A stretch of 64,000 bases of DNA, taken from positions 169,104 to 233,103 of the forward strand of contig SVJQ01000001.1 in assembly GCA_015068905.1 (NCBI GenBank). Reading direction: 5' to 3'. The notes beneath the pieces are model-generated. The model was not told the DNA's origin and did not search any database. It saw nothing but the letters and a program-made list of their open reading frames with translations. The DNA is from Oscillospiraceae bacterium. Its GTDB lineage: Bacteria > Bacillota > Clostridia > UBA1381 > UBA9506. How positions within the stretch are numbered: position 1 is the stretch's first letter; the number at the start of each line of letters is the position of its first letter. Shown here piece after piece: positions 9,698 to 19,008 of this stretch. The position numbers and the translations under genes are program-made.

Positions 9698-11680
9698 ATG
9701 ATTAAATTTGAACCGTACTACATGCCGGCGGCGGAATTGGGTGCAGAAAACCCCATGCCTGACATTAAAAATGTCAGCTACATTCACGCCGGTTATGCCA
9801 TGACCGATAAGATTTTGGAAGAAGAAAAAACCTACTTGGGTAAGGGTATGATTGATACCATGCTGCCTTACAAAATGCAGGATGGCTATAACCGTGAAAA
9901 AAATGAGCGGGCTTTTAACGCCGCTGTGCTTGAAAATGAGTATATCAAAGCCGTTTTTCTGCCGGAGTTAGGCGGCAGACTTTGGTCACTTTTTGACAAA
10001 AAAACTAATCGTGAGCTTTTGTATGTAAACCCCGTATTCCAGCCGGGGAACTTAGCTCTTCGCAATGCCTGGTTTTCAGGCGGGGTAGAGTTTAACGTGG
10101 GCATTAAAGGGCATAACCCCCTTACCTGTTCGCCCCTTTGGTGTGCGGTGGACCGGTATCCTGAGGGTGAAGTTCTCAGAATGTATGAGTTTGAGCGCAT
10201 CCGTGGTGTGGTTTACAGCATCAGCGCGTGGATCCCTGATGATTCCTCTGTTTTATATTTACAAAATCGAATTGAGAATAAAGCTGATGAACGAAAACAT
10301 ATGTACTGGTGGTCAAACATTGCCGTGCCAGAAACACAAAAGACCCGTGTGCTTGTTCCGGCTGAGGAGTCGTTTTTAAGCTTTTATAACGAAAACCACT
10401 ATATTTTAGATAAAGCAACCATTCCGGTCCACGAGGGTCTTGATGTTACATACCCCTGCAAGATTCCTTCATCAAGAGACTTTTTCTACAAAATCCCCAA
10501 AGACCATTGCAAGTGGATAGCTACAGCAGATGAAGAAGGCCATGGCTTGCTTCAATGCTCAACCCGAGAACTTCTCGGCAGAAAGCTTTTTGTCTGGGGT
10601 CAGGGACAGGGCGGACGGAACTGGAACGAGTGGCTGTCTGAAGAAGGCTCGGCTTATATTGAAATTCAGGCAGGTCTTGCTCATACTCAGCTTGAGCATA
10701 TCCCCATGGACGGCCGCACCGTTTGGGAATGGACAGAGGCATACACAGCTTTAGATATGGAGCCAAGCGTTGCTCACGGTGATTATAAAACAGCCACCCA
10801 AACAGTTGAGGCATATATGTTTGAGCGGGTAGGGAATCCGGATGCACTTTCCTTTCCTTTTGCTGGTGCACCGATTGAATCCACCATTATCAGCAAGGGT
10901 TCAGGCTGGGGCTATGTGGAAGAAATCACAAGAGGCGAGGCTGTTAGTGATATTTGCAAATTCCCTGTTCAAAATGATGACGAAACAGCAGAGTGGATAC
11001 GTCTTGCAAAGGACAATGTGTTCCCTGAGCCGGATGCAAGCGAAGAACCTACAAGTTATGTGAAGGGCGACTATTGGCTTTCTAAGCTTGAATCTCTTGC
11101 AAAACAAAGCTGGTATAGTCAGTTGCACATCGGCATTATCAAATATGCCGGCGGCGATTTAGAAGGCGCAAAACAAGCATGGGAGGCATCCCTTGCCTTT
11201 AAGCCGTCACCCTGGGCACTACGCAACCTTTCAATGGTGTATAAAAACGAGCTGGGCGATGATGTGACAGCGAAAGAGTATATTAAAAAGGCGTTTGATT
11301 TGAAAAAGGATTGCCTTGCCCTTTGCACAGAGCTTGCGGCACAGTTAACAGCCGGTGACGATGATGCAGAGTGGCTGGCGGTTTATGAAGCTTTATCGCC
11401 CGCCCTGCAGGCAAACGGACGGCTTCGCTTGTACAAAGCCATTGCCCTGATGAATCTTGGCAGGCTGAAAGAGGCGACAGAAATTATCAATGCTGATTTT
11501 GTGATGAGTGACATTAAAGAGGGTGAGCTTTCGGTTTCAAGCCTGTGGTTTGATTTATACGGCAGGCTTTATGCAGAAAGTGAGGGCATCCCCTTTGACC
11601 CGACAGATTGCGAGCAAAAGCAAAAGGCAGCAAAGCGGTATCCGCTGCCGAAAAAGCTTGACTTTAGAATGCATGATTAA
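9698..11680 (+). CDS. DUF5107-domain protein with C-terminal TPR-like region
   Basis: 'VLENEYIKAVFLPELGGRLWSLFDKKTNRELLYVNPVFQPGNLALRNAWFSGGVEFNVG' is the DUF5107 signature. ATG at 9698 with GGAGAGAG RBS preferred over 9656. Confidence 0.85.
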   Translation: MIKFEPYYMPAAELGAENPMPDIKNVSYIHAGYAMTDKILEEEKTYLGKGMIDTMLPYKMQDGYNREKNERAFNAAVLENEYIKAVFLPELGGRLWSLFDKKTNRELLYVNPVFQPGNLALRNAWFSGGVEFNVGIKGHNPLTCSPLWCAVDRYPEGEVLRMYEFERIRGVVYSISAWIPDDSSVLYLQNRIENKADERKHMYWWSNIAVPETQKTRVLVPAEESFLSFYNENHYILDKATIPVHEGLDVTYPCKIPSSRDFFYKIPKDHCKWIATADEEGHGLLQCSTRELLGRKLFVWGQGQGGRNWNEWLSEEGSAYIEIQAGLAHTQLEHIPMDGRTVWEWTEAYTALDMEPSVAHGDYKTATQTVEAYMFERVGNPDALSFPFAGAPIESTIISKGSGWGYVEEITRGEAVSDICKFPVQNDDETAEWIRLAKDNVFPEPDASEEPTSYVKGDYWLSKLESLAKQSWYSQLHIGIIKYAGGDLEGAKQAWEASLAFKPSPWALRNLSMVYKNELGDDVTAKEYIKKAFDLKKDCLALCTELAAQLTAGDDDAEWLAVYEALSPALQANGRLRLYKAIALMNLGRLKEATEIINADFVMSDIKEGELSVSSLWFDLYGRLYAESEGIPFDPTDCEQKQKAAKRYPLPKKLDFRMHD

Positions 11681-11730
11681 AAAGACGCAGTTCTTTTAAA
11701 TAAAAAACTTTAGCAATATGAGGTGTTTTT

Positions 11731-13080
11731 ATGTATTTTAAATTTCCTGAAAACTTTATGTTTGGCGCTGCCAGCTCTGCCTGTCAGATTGAATCTGCCT
11801 GCAAAGAGGGCGGCAAAGGCGAAGACGTGCATGAGCATTACTTTTCGATGTATCCTGAAAAGTATTTAAACGATGACCCTAATGAGGGCGCTGACTTTTA
11901 TCATAAATACCCTGAGGACATTAAGATGATGAAAGAACTGGGCATCAAATGTTTCCGTTTTTCCATTTCCTGGTCCCGTATTTATCCCAACGGCCCTGAT
12001 GAAGTTTGTCAGGCAGGTCTTGATTATTATGCTGACCTGATTGATAAGCTTATTGAAGCAGGCATTACCCCGTTCTTTGACCTGTGGCATTGCGACCTGC
12101 CGTATTGGGTGATTGAAAGAAACGCATTGTTAAACCCTGAATTTGTTGACTGGTTTGGGGCTTATGCTGAAACCTGCTTCCGCGCCTTTGGTGATAAGGT
12201 TGCTTATTGGAGCACCATTAACGAACCTAACGTTAACGTTATGGCGGCTTATGCATGGGGCAGCACCGCACCCTTTATGAAAGATATGAAGCTTGCTATG
12301 CAGGCAAATCACACGGCAGTTCTTGCTCATTACAGAGCAGTTAAAATCTTTAGAGAGCTTGGCTGTAAGGGCAAAATCGGTGTGGTGGTTCACATTCAGC
12401 TGACCTATGCACCCACTATGGATATGAAGGATCAGGAAGCGGCAGAACGTGATATGTCCTTCTATTCTACCTGGTGGACCGATTCTATGCTGAAAGGCTA
12501 TTATCCCAAAAACCTGATGGATTATCCCTACATTAAAAATCTGATGCCTGAGGGCTGGGAAAAAGACCTCAAGGAAAACTTTATTGAATCTGACTTTTTG
12601 GGTATTAACTACTACAGCTCATACATTGTTGGCTATGCCGAAGACGGTAAGATGGATTATGAAATTGTCACCGGTGACAAGCTGCCCAAGGATGACTATG
12701 GCTTTACCATCAATCCTCAGGGTATGTATGACACCATTATGGAAATGCAGAAGCGTCACCCGGGTCTTGAACTGATTATCACAGAAAACGGCATCGGCAG
12801 AAAGCGTACAGGCAATTATGAAGAAGAGCTTGATGACGACTACCGCATCAACTACCTGCGTGAGCATTTGCGTGCTGTTGCCCGTGCGGCAGAAGCAGGC
12901 GCACCGGTTACCGGTTATCTCCATTGGTCCATTATGGATACCACCGAGCTTTACGGCGGCGGCTATTCCATTTTGTTCGGTTTGACGCAGGTTCGTTTTG
13001 ATAAGCCTGACAAACAGCGTATTCCCAGAAAGAGCTGGTATTACTATCAAAAAATTATTGCTGAAAATGCAGTTAACTAA
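11731..13080 (+). CDS. Glycoside hydrolase family 1 (beta-glucosidase-type)
   Basis: 'FPENFMFGAASSACQIE', acid/base 'TINEPN', nucleophile 'IITENG' all intact. Confidence 0.95.
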   Translation: MYFKFPENFMFGAASSACQIESACKEGGKGEDVHEHYFSMYPEKYLNDDPNEGADFYHKYPEDIKMMKELGIKCFRFSISWSRIYPNGPDEVCQAGLDYYADLIDKLIEAGITPFFDLWHCDLPYWVIERNALLNPEFVDWFGAYAETCFRAFGDKVAYWSTINEPNVNVMAAYAWGSTAPFMKDMKLAMQANHTAVLAHYRAVKIFRELGCKGKIGVVVHIQLTYAPTMDMKDQEAAERDMSFYSTWWTDSMLKGYYPKNLMDYPYIKNLMPEGWEKDLKENFIESDFLGINYYSSYIVGYAEDGKMDYEIVTGDKLPKDDYGFTINPQGMYDTIMEMQKRHPGLELIITENGIGRKRTGNYEEELDDDYRINYLREHLRAVARAAEAGAPVTGYLHWSIMDTTELYGGGYSILFGLTQVRFDKPDKQRIPRKSWYYYQKIIAENAVN

Positions 13081-13115
13081 AAATTACAACACACCATATA
13101 AAAGGAGACGCTAGT

Positions 13116-15197
13116 ATGTGTGAACAAGCAAATAAAGTTATGAAGCCCTTTCGGCCCATTGAAGCTTTAGAAGGGGATAATACAACCACCATTAAGGTTT
13201 GGGGCAGAGAATATAGCTTTGGCGAGTCTGCTATGCCGACCTCTGTCGTCACCCAGGGTGAAGAAATTTTGTCCGGCCCGATTCGCATTGTGCTGGAAGA
13301 AAACGGCGAAGAGGCAACATGGCTGCACAAATCTCATTATCTGATGTCTGCAGAGGCTGACAAGGCTGTTATCTGCGGTATTCAGAAAAGTGACGCCTTT
13401 GTGATTAACACAGCTATCACTGTTGAATATGACGGCTTGGTGGGCATTAACCTGAAAATTGTGCCCAAGGGCTCAACTGCCTCTGAAATTTTTGGCCACT
13501 CAAAGGGCAAAAAGGTTGGCTTTGATGTGGATAAGCTGTGGGTAGAAATTCCTTTAAAACGTGAGTATGCAACCATGTATCAGATGGCGACGGGCAGCAC
13601 CGTTAACTTTGAGGATGAAGATGCCCCCACCGATGCAGTTGTTCAGTCCTGTGGTGCATTGAAGCGGTCCATGTCTATGTCCTTTGCACCCTTAGTTACA
13701 GTAACTGAAAACGGTCCGAAGGGTTTTTCCTATTTCTGTGAATCCGGCAAGAACTGGGAGCCTGAAGATGAAAACAGAGCTATGGAAATTGTGGTAGGGG
13801 AGGACGAGGTTATTCTCCGTTTAAGACTGCTTGACGGCCATCCCTCAACCTGGGTGCAGAGAGGTAAAAGCCCGCTGGCAAACTCATACTTCCCCTTGAC
13901 GTATCACTTCGGTTTTCTGGCAACGCCCTTAAAACCGGTTGACAAAATGGCGCGCAAGAGAAGAATTTTGCACATTGCCGGTCACCACGAAGAAGGGGAA
14001 ATTGATCATTATGACACCTTCCTTGCCACACCTTCAGAAAAGTTTGGCGGCAAAAACGCCTATGACCGTATGAAGGAGGCAGGGGTTACCACCCTGATTT
14101 TGCACGAGGCGTGGAACACAACCCAGAACTTCTGGGAAGTGCCTGTTAAGAGAAAACGTGTGATCAAGAACATTATCAGAGAATGCCACGCAAGAGGCAT
14201 TGAGTTTGTTCCCTATTTTGGTTATGAAATTTCTACCATCGGTGCTTACTGGACTGATGAAAAGGTCAGCGAGATTGTTCGTGTACCCAAAGATGAAGAC
14301 GGATGGTTCGGTTGGTACCGTGAACCCTTCCAGCGTGACTACATTGTTTGCTATCAGTCAGACTGGAAGTACACCATGATTGAGGGCATCCGCAAGCTGG
14401 TTGACGAGCTTGATATTGACGGCGTTTATATGGACCTTGGTCTGACAGAGTGTGTGAACGAAAATCATGGCTGTGGCTATCGTGATAAGGACGGCAAGCT
14501 GCATCCCACCTTCCCGGTTTATGGCATCCGCGAGCTGTTTAAGGGTCTTTATTCCATCTTCCAGCCCAGAGGCGGCTTGATTGATTCTCATCAGGGTGCC
14601 CAGTGCAATTTCCCGTCACGTCCCTTCATTCACAGCACCTACACCGGTGAAGAAATTGTTTGGTTCATCCGCGATTCAGGGGCAGAGAACATTCCCCTTG
14701 ATTATTATAACTTTACGCTGTCCGGCAAACCCTCCGGTTCACCGGTTGATTTTGTTATCGTTGAATATCCTGACTGGACCTTTGAGATGACAGTTGCGGT
14801 GACCATCATTAACGGTGCCTTACCAAGACCCAGAATGTTCGCACATCTGGATATTATTGAGCCATATTGGAAGGCGATTGACAGCTTCCCCACGGAAAAG
14901 TCTGAGTGGTATACCTTTAAAGACAATACCCAGTGGGTGAAAACCTCGACTGATGATGTGAAAGTCAGCTTCCATGTGTATACTGACCTGCGGGGCAAAA
15001 AAACTCTGCTTGCCTTTATCACAAATCCCACCCGCAGAGTGCATGACGATGTAACTGTTACTTTTGCTGATAGTTTTATTGGTGATTATACTGCTTATGA
15101 TGCAATCGCAGGTGAAGAAATTGCAGTACAAGAGGGCAATCTGCATCTGTCCTTTAAAGAATTTGGCACCAAGGTTATTCACATCAGCGAGCTGTAA
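13116..15197 (+). CDS. Glycoside hydrolase-like protein (GH123/DUF6067-like), putative
   Basis: 'TLILHEAWNTTQNFWE', 'IIRECHARGIEFVPYFGYEIS', 'DIDGVYMDLGLTECVNENHGCGYRD', 'YTGEEIVWFI': TIM-barrel-like layout without signal peptide; exact family uncertain. Confidence 0.6.
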   Translation: MCEQANKVMKPFRPIEALEGDNTTTIKVWGREYSFGESAMPTSVVTQGEEILSGPIRIVLEENGEEATWLHKSHYLMSAEADKAVICGIQKSDAFVINTAITVEYDGLVGINLKIVPKGSTASEIFGHSKGKKVGFDVDKLWVEIPLKREYATMYQMATGSTVNFEDEDAPTDAVVQSCGALKRSMSMSFAPLVTVTENGPKGFSYFCESGKNWEPEDENRAMEIVVGEDEVILRLRLLDGHPSTWVQRGKSPLANSYFPLTYHFGFLATPLKPVDKMARKRRILHIAGHHEEGEIDHYDTFLATPSEKFGGKNAYDRMKEAGVTTLILHEAWNTTQNFWEVPVKRKRVIKNIIRECHARGIEFVPYFGYEISTIGAYWTDEKVSEIVRVPKDEDGWFGWYREPFQRDYIVCYQSDWKYTMIEGIRKLVDELDIDGVYMDLGLTECVNENHGCGYRDKDGKLHPTFPVYGIRELFKGLYSIFQPRGGLIDSHQGAQCNFPSRPFIHSTYTGEEIVWFIRDSGAENIPLDYYNFTLSGKPSGSPVDFVIVEYPDWTFEMTVAVTIINGALPRPRMFAHLDIIEPYWKAIDSFPTEKSEWYTFKDNTQWVKTSTDDVKVSFHVYTDLRGKKTLLAFITNPTRRVHDDVTVTFADSFIGDYTAYDAIAGEEIAVQEGNLHLSFKEFGTKVIHISEL

Positions 15198-15208
15198 GTT
15201 TTTTATAA

Positions 15209-15276
15209 AATCCTAAGATTAGACAAGGATTATCCTAGGATTTTACATATATTTATCTCGTGTAAAATGCTATAAT
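15209..15276 (+). promoter_or_regulatory. Paired palindrome operator (copy 1) plus -10 TATAAT
   Basis: AATCCTAAGATT (15209-15220) and TATCCTAGGATT (15231-15242), then TATAAT at 15271; no good -35 hexamer at 17 bp. Confidence 0.65.
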
Positions 15277-15342
15277 ATATTAAATAAGGTAATATAATTT
15301 AAAAATTTTGTATTAAAAAAGAGGGGAAAAGGAGGAGACTAT

Positions 15343-18300
15343 ATGTTCAAAAAACTAACAGCACTTTTACTTGTTATCTGTTTGAGCATTCCTATGCTTT
15401 GCATTGGCGCTTTTGCTGATGAGCAGGCAAAGCTTGTTGTGACGGACAATTTTAACAACGCAGCAGTTACTGTGCAGACATCTGCTTTTAACGGCGACAA
15501 TAACCGTTACACCAGTGATATTATGAACGTAACCCGAGATGCGGCAAACCGATTGCTTCACGGTACGACCGTTTCCATCACCGAAGAAGGTTACGAAGGC
15601 AGAGCAATGCTGATCTCTCCGGCGTATACGGAAGAATACGGCGAAGTCATCACCGAAAGAAACTTTATACCCGGTCAGGTGTTCATTTTAGACGAAAAGT
15701 TTAACGCGGCAGAGCTTTCGTATCAGTTCTGTGTTAAAAATCGCGGTGAGGGCGATGATGAGGCGGTTCGCCTGGAGGCAGCATACGCAACCGTTGACCA
15801 CTTTACCAACCACCCCGGTTTAACTTTTTATAAAGACAAAATCGTGATGGCAGGTAGTGAGACCGAATTTTTGTATGAAACTGATGTTTGGTATACGGCA
15901 AAATATGTTGTAGAAAACGGCGGTGCTAAGCTCTGCATTCTGTCTGATGCCGGTGAGGTTTTAGCGCAGAGTGCAGTTGCAGGTGAGTTCCCGAAGGTTA
16001 CCGTCGGCTTTTCAAACCCCAAGAGTGCGGTTAAGGGCTTTGCTCTGGCAGTTGACAATGCTGTTGTCAGCCGCTACCGTACCGGTAATCAGGAAACCAC
16101 ATTTTCTGATGTTTCTATTGTCCATTGGGCATACGACTATGTGGAAGAGTTACATACAAAAGGCATCATAAACGGCAGAGGTAATAAAGTTTTTGCCCCG
16201 TCTGATACAGTAACCCGTGAAGAGTTTGTAAAAATGGCAGTGGGCACGATTTCAGAAACCTTGTCACAGTCTGAGAGTGCTTACACAGATGTAGATATGT
16301 CTGCCTGGTATGCACCCTATGTTGTAACTGCTGAAGAGATTGGCTTAACCCCCGGCATCAGCGAAACTGAGTTTGGTGTTGGTCAGGTAATCAGCCGTGA
16401 AGATGTGATGGTTATCTTAGACCGCATCTTGGCAGAAGAGCAGATTGCTGTGGATGCATCAAGTGTTGGTGCTTTTGCTGACCAAAGCAAAATTTCAGCA
16501 GCTGCACTAAGCAGCGTTCAGCGCGTTGTTGCAGCAGGCCTCATTCAGGGTGATGATAAAAATAAGGTTAATCCCGAAGCCGGTTTAACCCGTGCTGAGG
16601 TTTGTGCGGTGATTAGTCGATTAGATGCTCTTGTAAATCCCGTGATTGTTGAAGGCGACAGATTAGACCAGACAAGACCTGCAGCCTTTAACCCTGAGAA
16701 CTTAGAGCGTAAGCTTTTGGGTATGCACGACTTTGAAAAAGGCAACGTTATGGCATCCCCTGACTTTTCTCTGACAAACTATAGCGGTGCTAAACTGGAT
16801 ACAAACGGCAACGCCTATGAGGGCAAAGCATCTTACAGAATGGCACCGGGCGAGGGCGGTACGAACAGTATCACATTTAGAGTCAGCGGTCTTGACTTAA
16901 AGCCCGGTGATGCAGTTTTAGGTATTGCTCATGTAAAATGTACCGGTTTGACGGACGCTGTTATGCGTAGTGGCGGTACCGCTCACAATAAAGGCGTTCG
17001 TGGTTCTATTTATTACCACAACTCCACAACCGGTGAAAGCACCGGTCACTATCAAACCTATGAAAGCATTGTGCGTGACCGTGACTGGGTAACCTCTATT
17101 CAGTATATTGACTTAACTCACGAGGCAGACAGCGTAACCTTTACGCAGTATTTAAGTGTGGTTGATCAGGGTACTGCCTGGTTTGACAATATTGCGATTT
17201 ATAAAATCGCTCACGACCCCTTCTTAGAAGCTTACTTAGAAACCCCGACCTATAAAGGTCTTATCTACGGTGAAGGCGGCGAGGGTGACATTAACCTGAC
17301 AACCTCCCTTTTAGACTATGGTGTTATTAACCTGTCTGACTGTGTGGTTAACGCAAAAATCGTGGATGAAAATGATAATGTTTTAATGCAGTCTCAGCTT
17401 ACAGATTTAGAAAATGAAGAAGAGCTCCGCATTACCTTCTCATCAAAAGATTTGAAGATGGATAACGACTACTATCTGCAGATGAGCTTAGACGATACAA
17501 CAAAAGATTATCAGTACAGCTTCCGTGAATGGATTTTGAGAAAGCGTCCTGAAGATTATCGTCCCAATAACTACTTTGATGAATACGGCAGATTTATCAT
17601 TGACGGCAAGCCCACCTTCTTTATGGGTATTTACGGTATGAACTATCTGTATACCACCATTGATGACTTAAAGGGCACACCCTTTAAGGTGCTTCTGCCT
17701 TATGGTTGGACCTGGTTCAACGCCAACAATGTTGACGGTGTAATCACCGCCGGTGCCGACCATGCACTCCTTGACTATGCTCACGAAAACGGTATTAAGA
17801 TGCTGACCGGTATGGGCTCCTTTACTTATGAATCTGCAACCACCTCCGGCTATCATACAAACATCTTTAAAGAACCTGAAGATGAAAGAAAGTTCTACGA
17901 TGCAATTTCTAAAGCAATGGACCATCCTGCACACTTGGGCTGGTACATTGCCGACGAGCAGAGCCCGGCGCGTTACGGTGCCATTAAGGAATGGGAAACC
18001 AAGGTCTTTTCAGATAATGACTTATCAGCCTGGACCTTTAACACCTTTACCTATGTAAACAACGCCCGTGCTGAAATCAGAATGGCAGATACATCAAACT
18101 GTAGCTCGTACCTCATTTTTAAGGGTGACGGCACAGATGATATTTCCGGTGTTACTGACCGTTTGGGCGGCATCTTTAACGCTGTTCCCAAGGGTAACAG
18201 ACCGTTGTATGCAACCCTGCAGGCTGGTCAGTTCTATTCCGGTCTCCGCGGTCCTGACGATATGGAATACAGAAACATGGCAATGCAGGCAATCTGCTTA

Positions 18301-19008
18301 GGTGCTCAGGGTCTTCTGTATTACAACTACTTTAACATGAAGGGTGAAGAAGGCAACGCACCCAGACCGTTCGAAGTAGAGTGGCCCATTTTAGTGAATG
18401 CGGTTGAAGAGATTGAAACCTTCTATCCCATGCTGTTATCAACTGATGCACCACCGAAGGTTAACTATGAAGCAGGCGACTGGTTCTGCCACATTGAAAA
18501 ACGTTATGATGGCAAATCCTATCTCTTTACCTGTAACAGAACCAGAAACACACAGACTGCTAAAATTCAGCTTGAGGGCGTGAAAACCATCCGCGGTCTG
18601 TATAGCGGCAAGACCTATGATGTAGACCAAAACGGCTGGTTTGAATATGAATACGGTCCCATTGGTGTAGAAGTGTTCGAAGTTGTTCAGAAGGATTATG
18701 CTTCTCCGGAATGCACCTTAAAATCCATCGGCTTTACAAACGGCAGCACAAGCTACATTGCTTCAAACCCCGGCGAGCAGTTCTCAAAAGTGTGGGATGT
18801 TACAGTTCCTGCCGGCGTAAACACTCTGCACTATGCAGCAAAAATTTCTGACAAAGCAACCTTGTATATTAACGACAAAGAGGTTTCTGCTACCGGTGAT
18901 ATTGACATTTCCGGCTTGAAAACCCTGAAGGTTAAAGTGGTTGCTGAGGATACACGATACGCAACTGATTATACTTATACAATTGTAAGGGGGGAGACCA
19001 ATGAATAA
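15343..19008 (+). CDS. Exported SLH protein: N-terminal lectin-like domain, SLH repeats, GH-like TIM-barrel region, C-terminal cadherin-like/Ig-type domain
   Basis: Signal peptide 'MFKKLTALLLVICLSIPMLCIGAFA'; SLH 'FSDVSIVHWAYDYVEELHTKGIINGRGNKVFAPSDTVTREEFVKMAV'; 'EYGRFIIDGKPTFFMGIYGMN...HPAHLGWYIADEQSPARYG'. Confidence 0.8.
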   Translation: MFKKLTALLLVICLSIPMLCIGAFADEQAKLVVTDNFNNAAVTVQTSAFNGDNNRYTSDIMNVTRDAANRLLHGTTVSITEEGYEGRAMLISPAYTEEYGEVITERNFIPGQVFILDEKFNAAELSYQFCVKNRGEGDDEAVRLEAAYATVDHFTNHPGLTFYKDKIVMAGSETEFLYETDVWYTAKYVVENGGAKLCILSDAGEVLAQSAVAGEFPKVTVGFSNPKSAVKGFALAVDNAVVSRYRTGNQETTFSDVSIVHWAYDYVEELHTKGIINGRGNKVFAPSDTVTREEFVKMAVGTISETLSQSESAYTDVDMSAWYAPYVVTAEEIGLTPGISETEFGVGQVISREDVMVILDRILAEEQIAVDASSVGAFADQSKISAAALSSVQRVVAAGLIQGDDKNKVNPEAGLTRAEVCAVISRLDALVNPVIVEGDRLDQTRPAAFNPENLERKLLGMHDFEKGNVMASPDFSLTNYSGAKLDTNGNAYEGKASYRMAPGEGGTNSITFRVSGLDLKPGDAVLGIAHVKCTGLTDAVMRSGGTAHNKGVRGSIYYHNSTTGESTGHYQTYESIVRDRDWVTSIQYIDLTHEADSVTFTQYLSVVDQGTAWFDNIAIYKIAHDPFLEAYLETPTYKGLIYGEGGEGDINLTTSLLDYGVINLSDCVVNAKIVDENDNVLMQSQLTDLENEEELRITFSSKDLKMDNDYYLQMSLDDTTKDYQYSFREWILRKRPEDYRPNNYFDEYGRFIIDGKPTFFMGIYGMNYLYTTIDDLKGTPFKVLLPYGWTWFNANNVDGVITAGADHALLDYAHENGIKMLTGMGSFTYESATTSGYHTNIFKEPEDERKFYDAISKAMDHPAHLGWYIADEQSPARYGAIKEWETKVFSDNDLSAWTFNTFTYVNNARAEIRMADTSNCSSYLIFKGDGTDDISGVTDRLGGIFNAVPKGNRPLYATLQAGQFYSGLRGPDDMEYRNMAMQAICLGAQGLLYYNYFNMKGEEGNAPRPFEVEWPILVNAVEEIETFYPMLLSTDAPPKVNYEAGDWFCHIEKRYDGKSYLFTCNRTRNTQTAKIQLEGVKTIRGLYSGKTYDVDQNGWFEYEYGPIGVEVFEVVQKDYASPECTLKSIGFTNGSTSYIASNPGEQFSKVWDVTVPAGVNTLHYAAKISDKATLYINDKEVSATGDIDISGLKTLKVKVVAEDTRYATDYTYTIVRGETNE

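Noticed and set aside
12619-13050. 143 aa minus-strand ORF inside GH1
   Set aside because: Opposite strand of the GH1 catalytic region; no RBS or family features.
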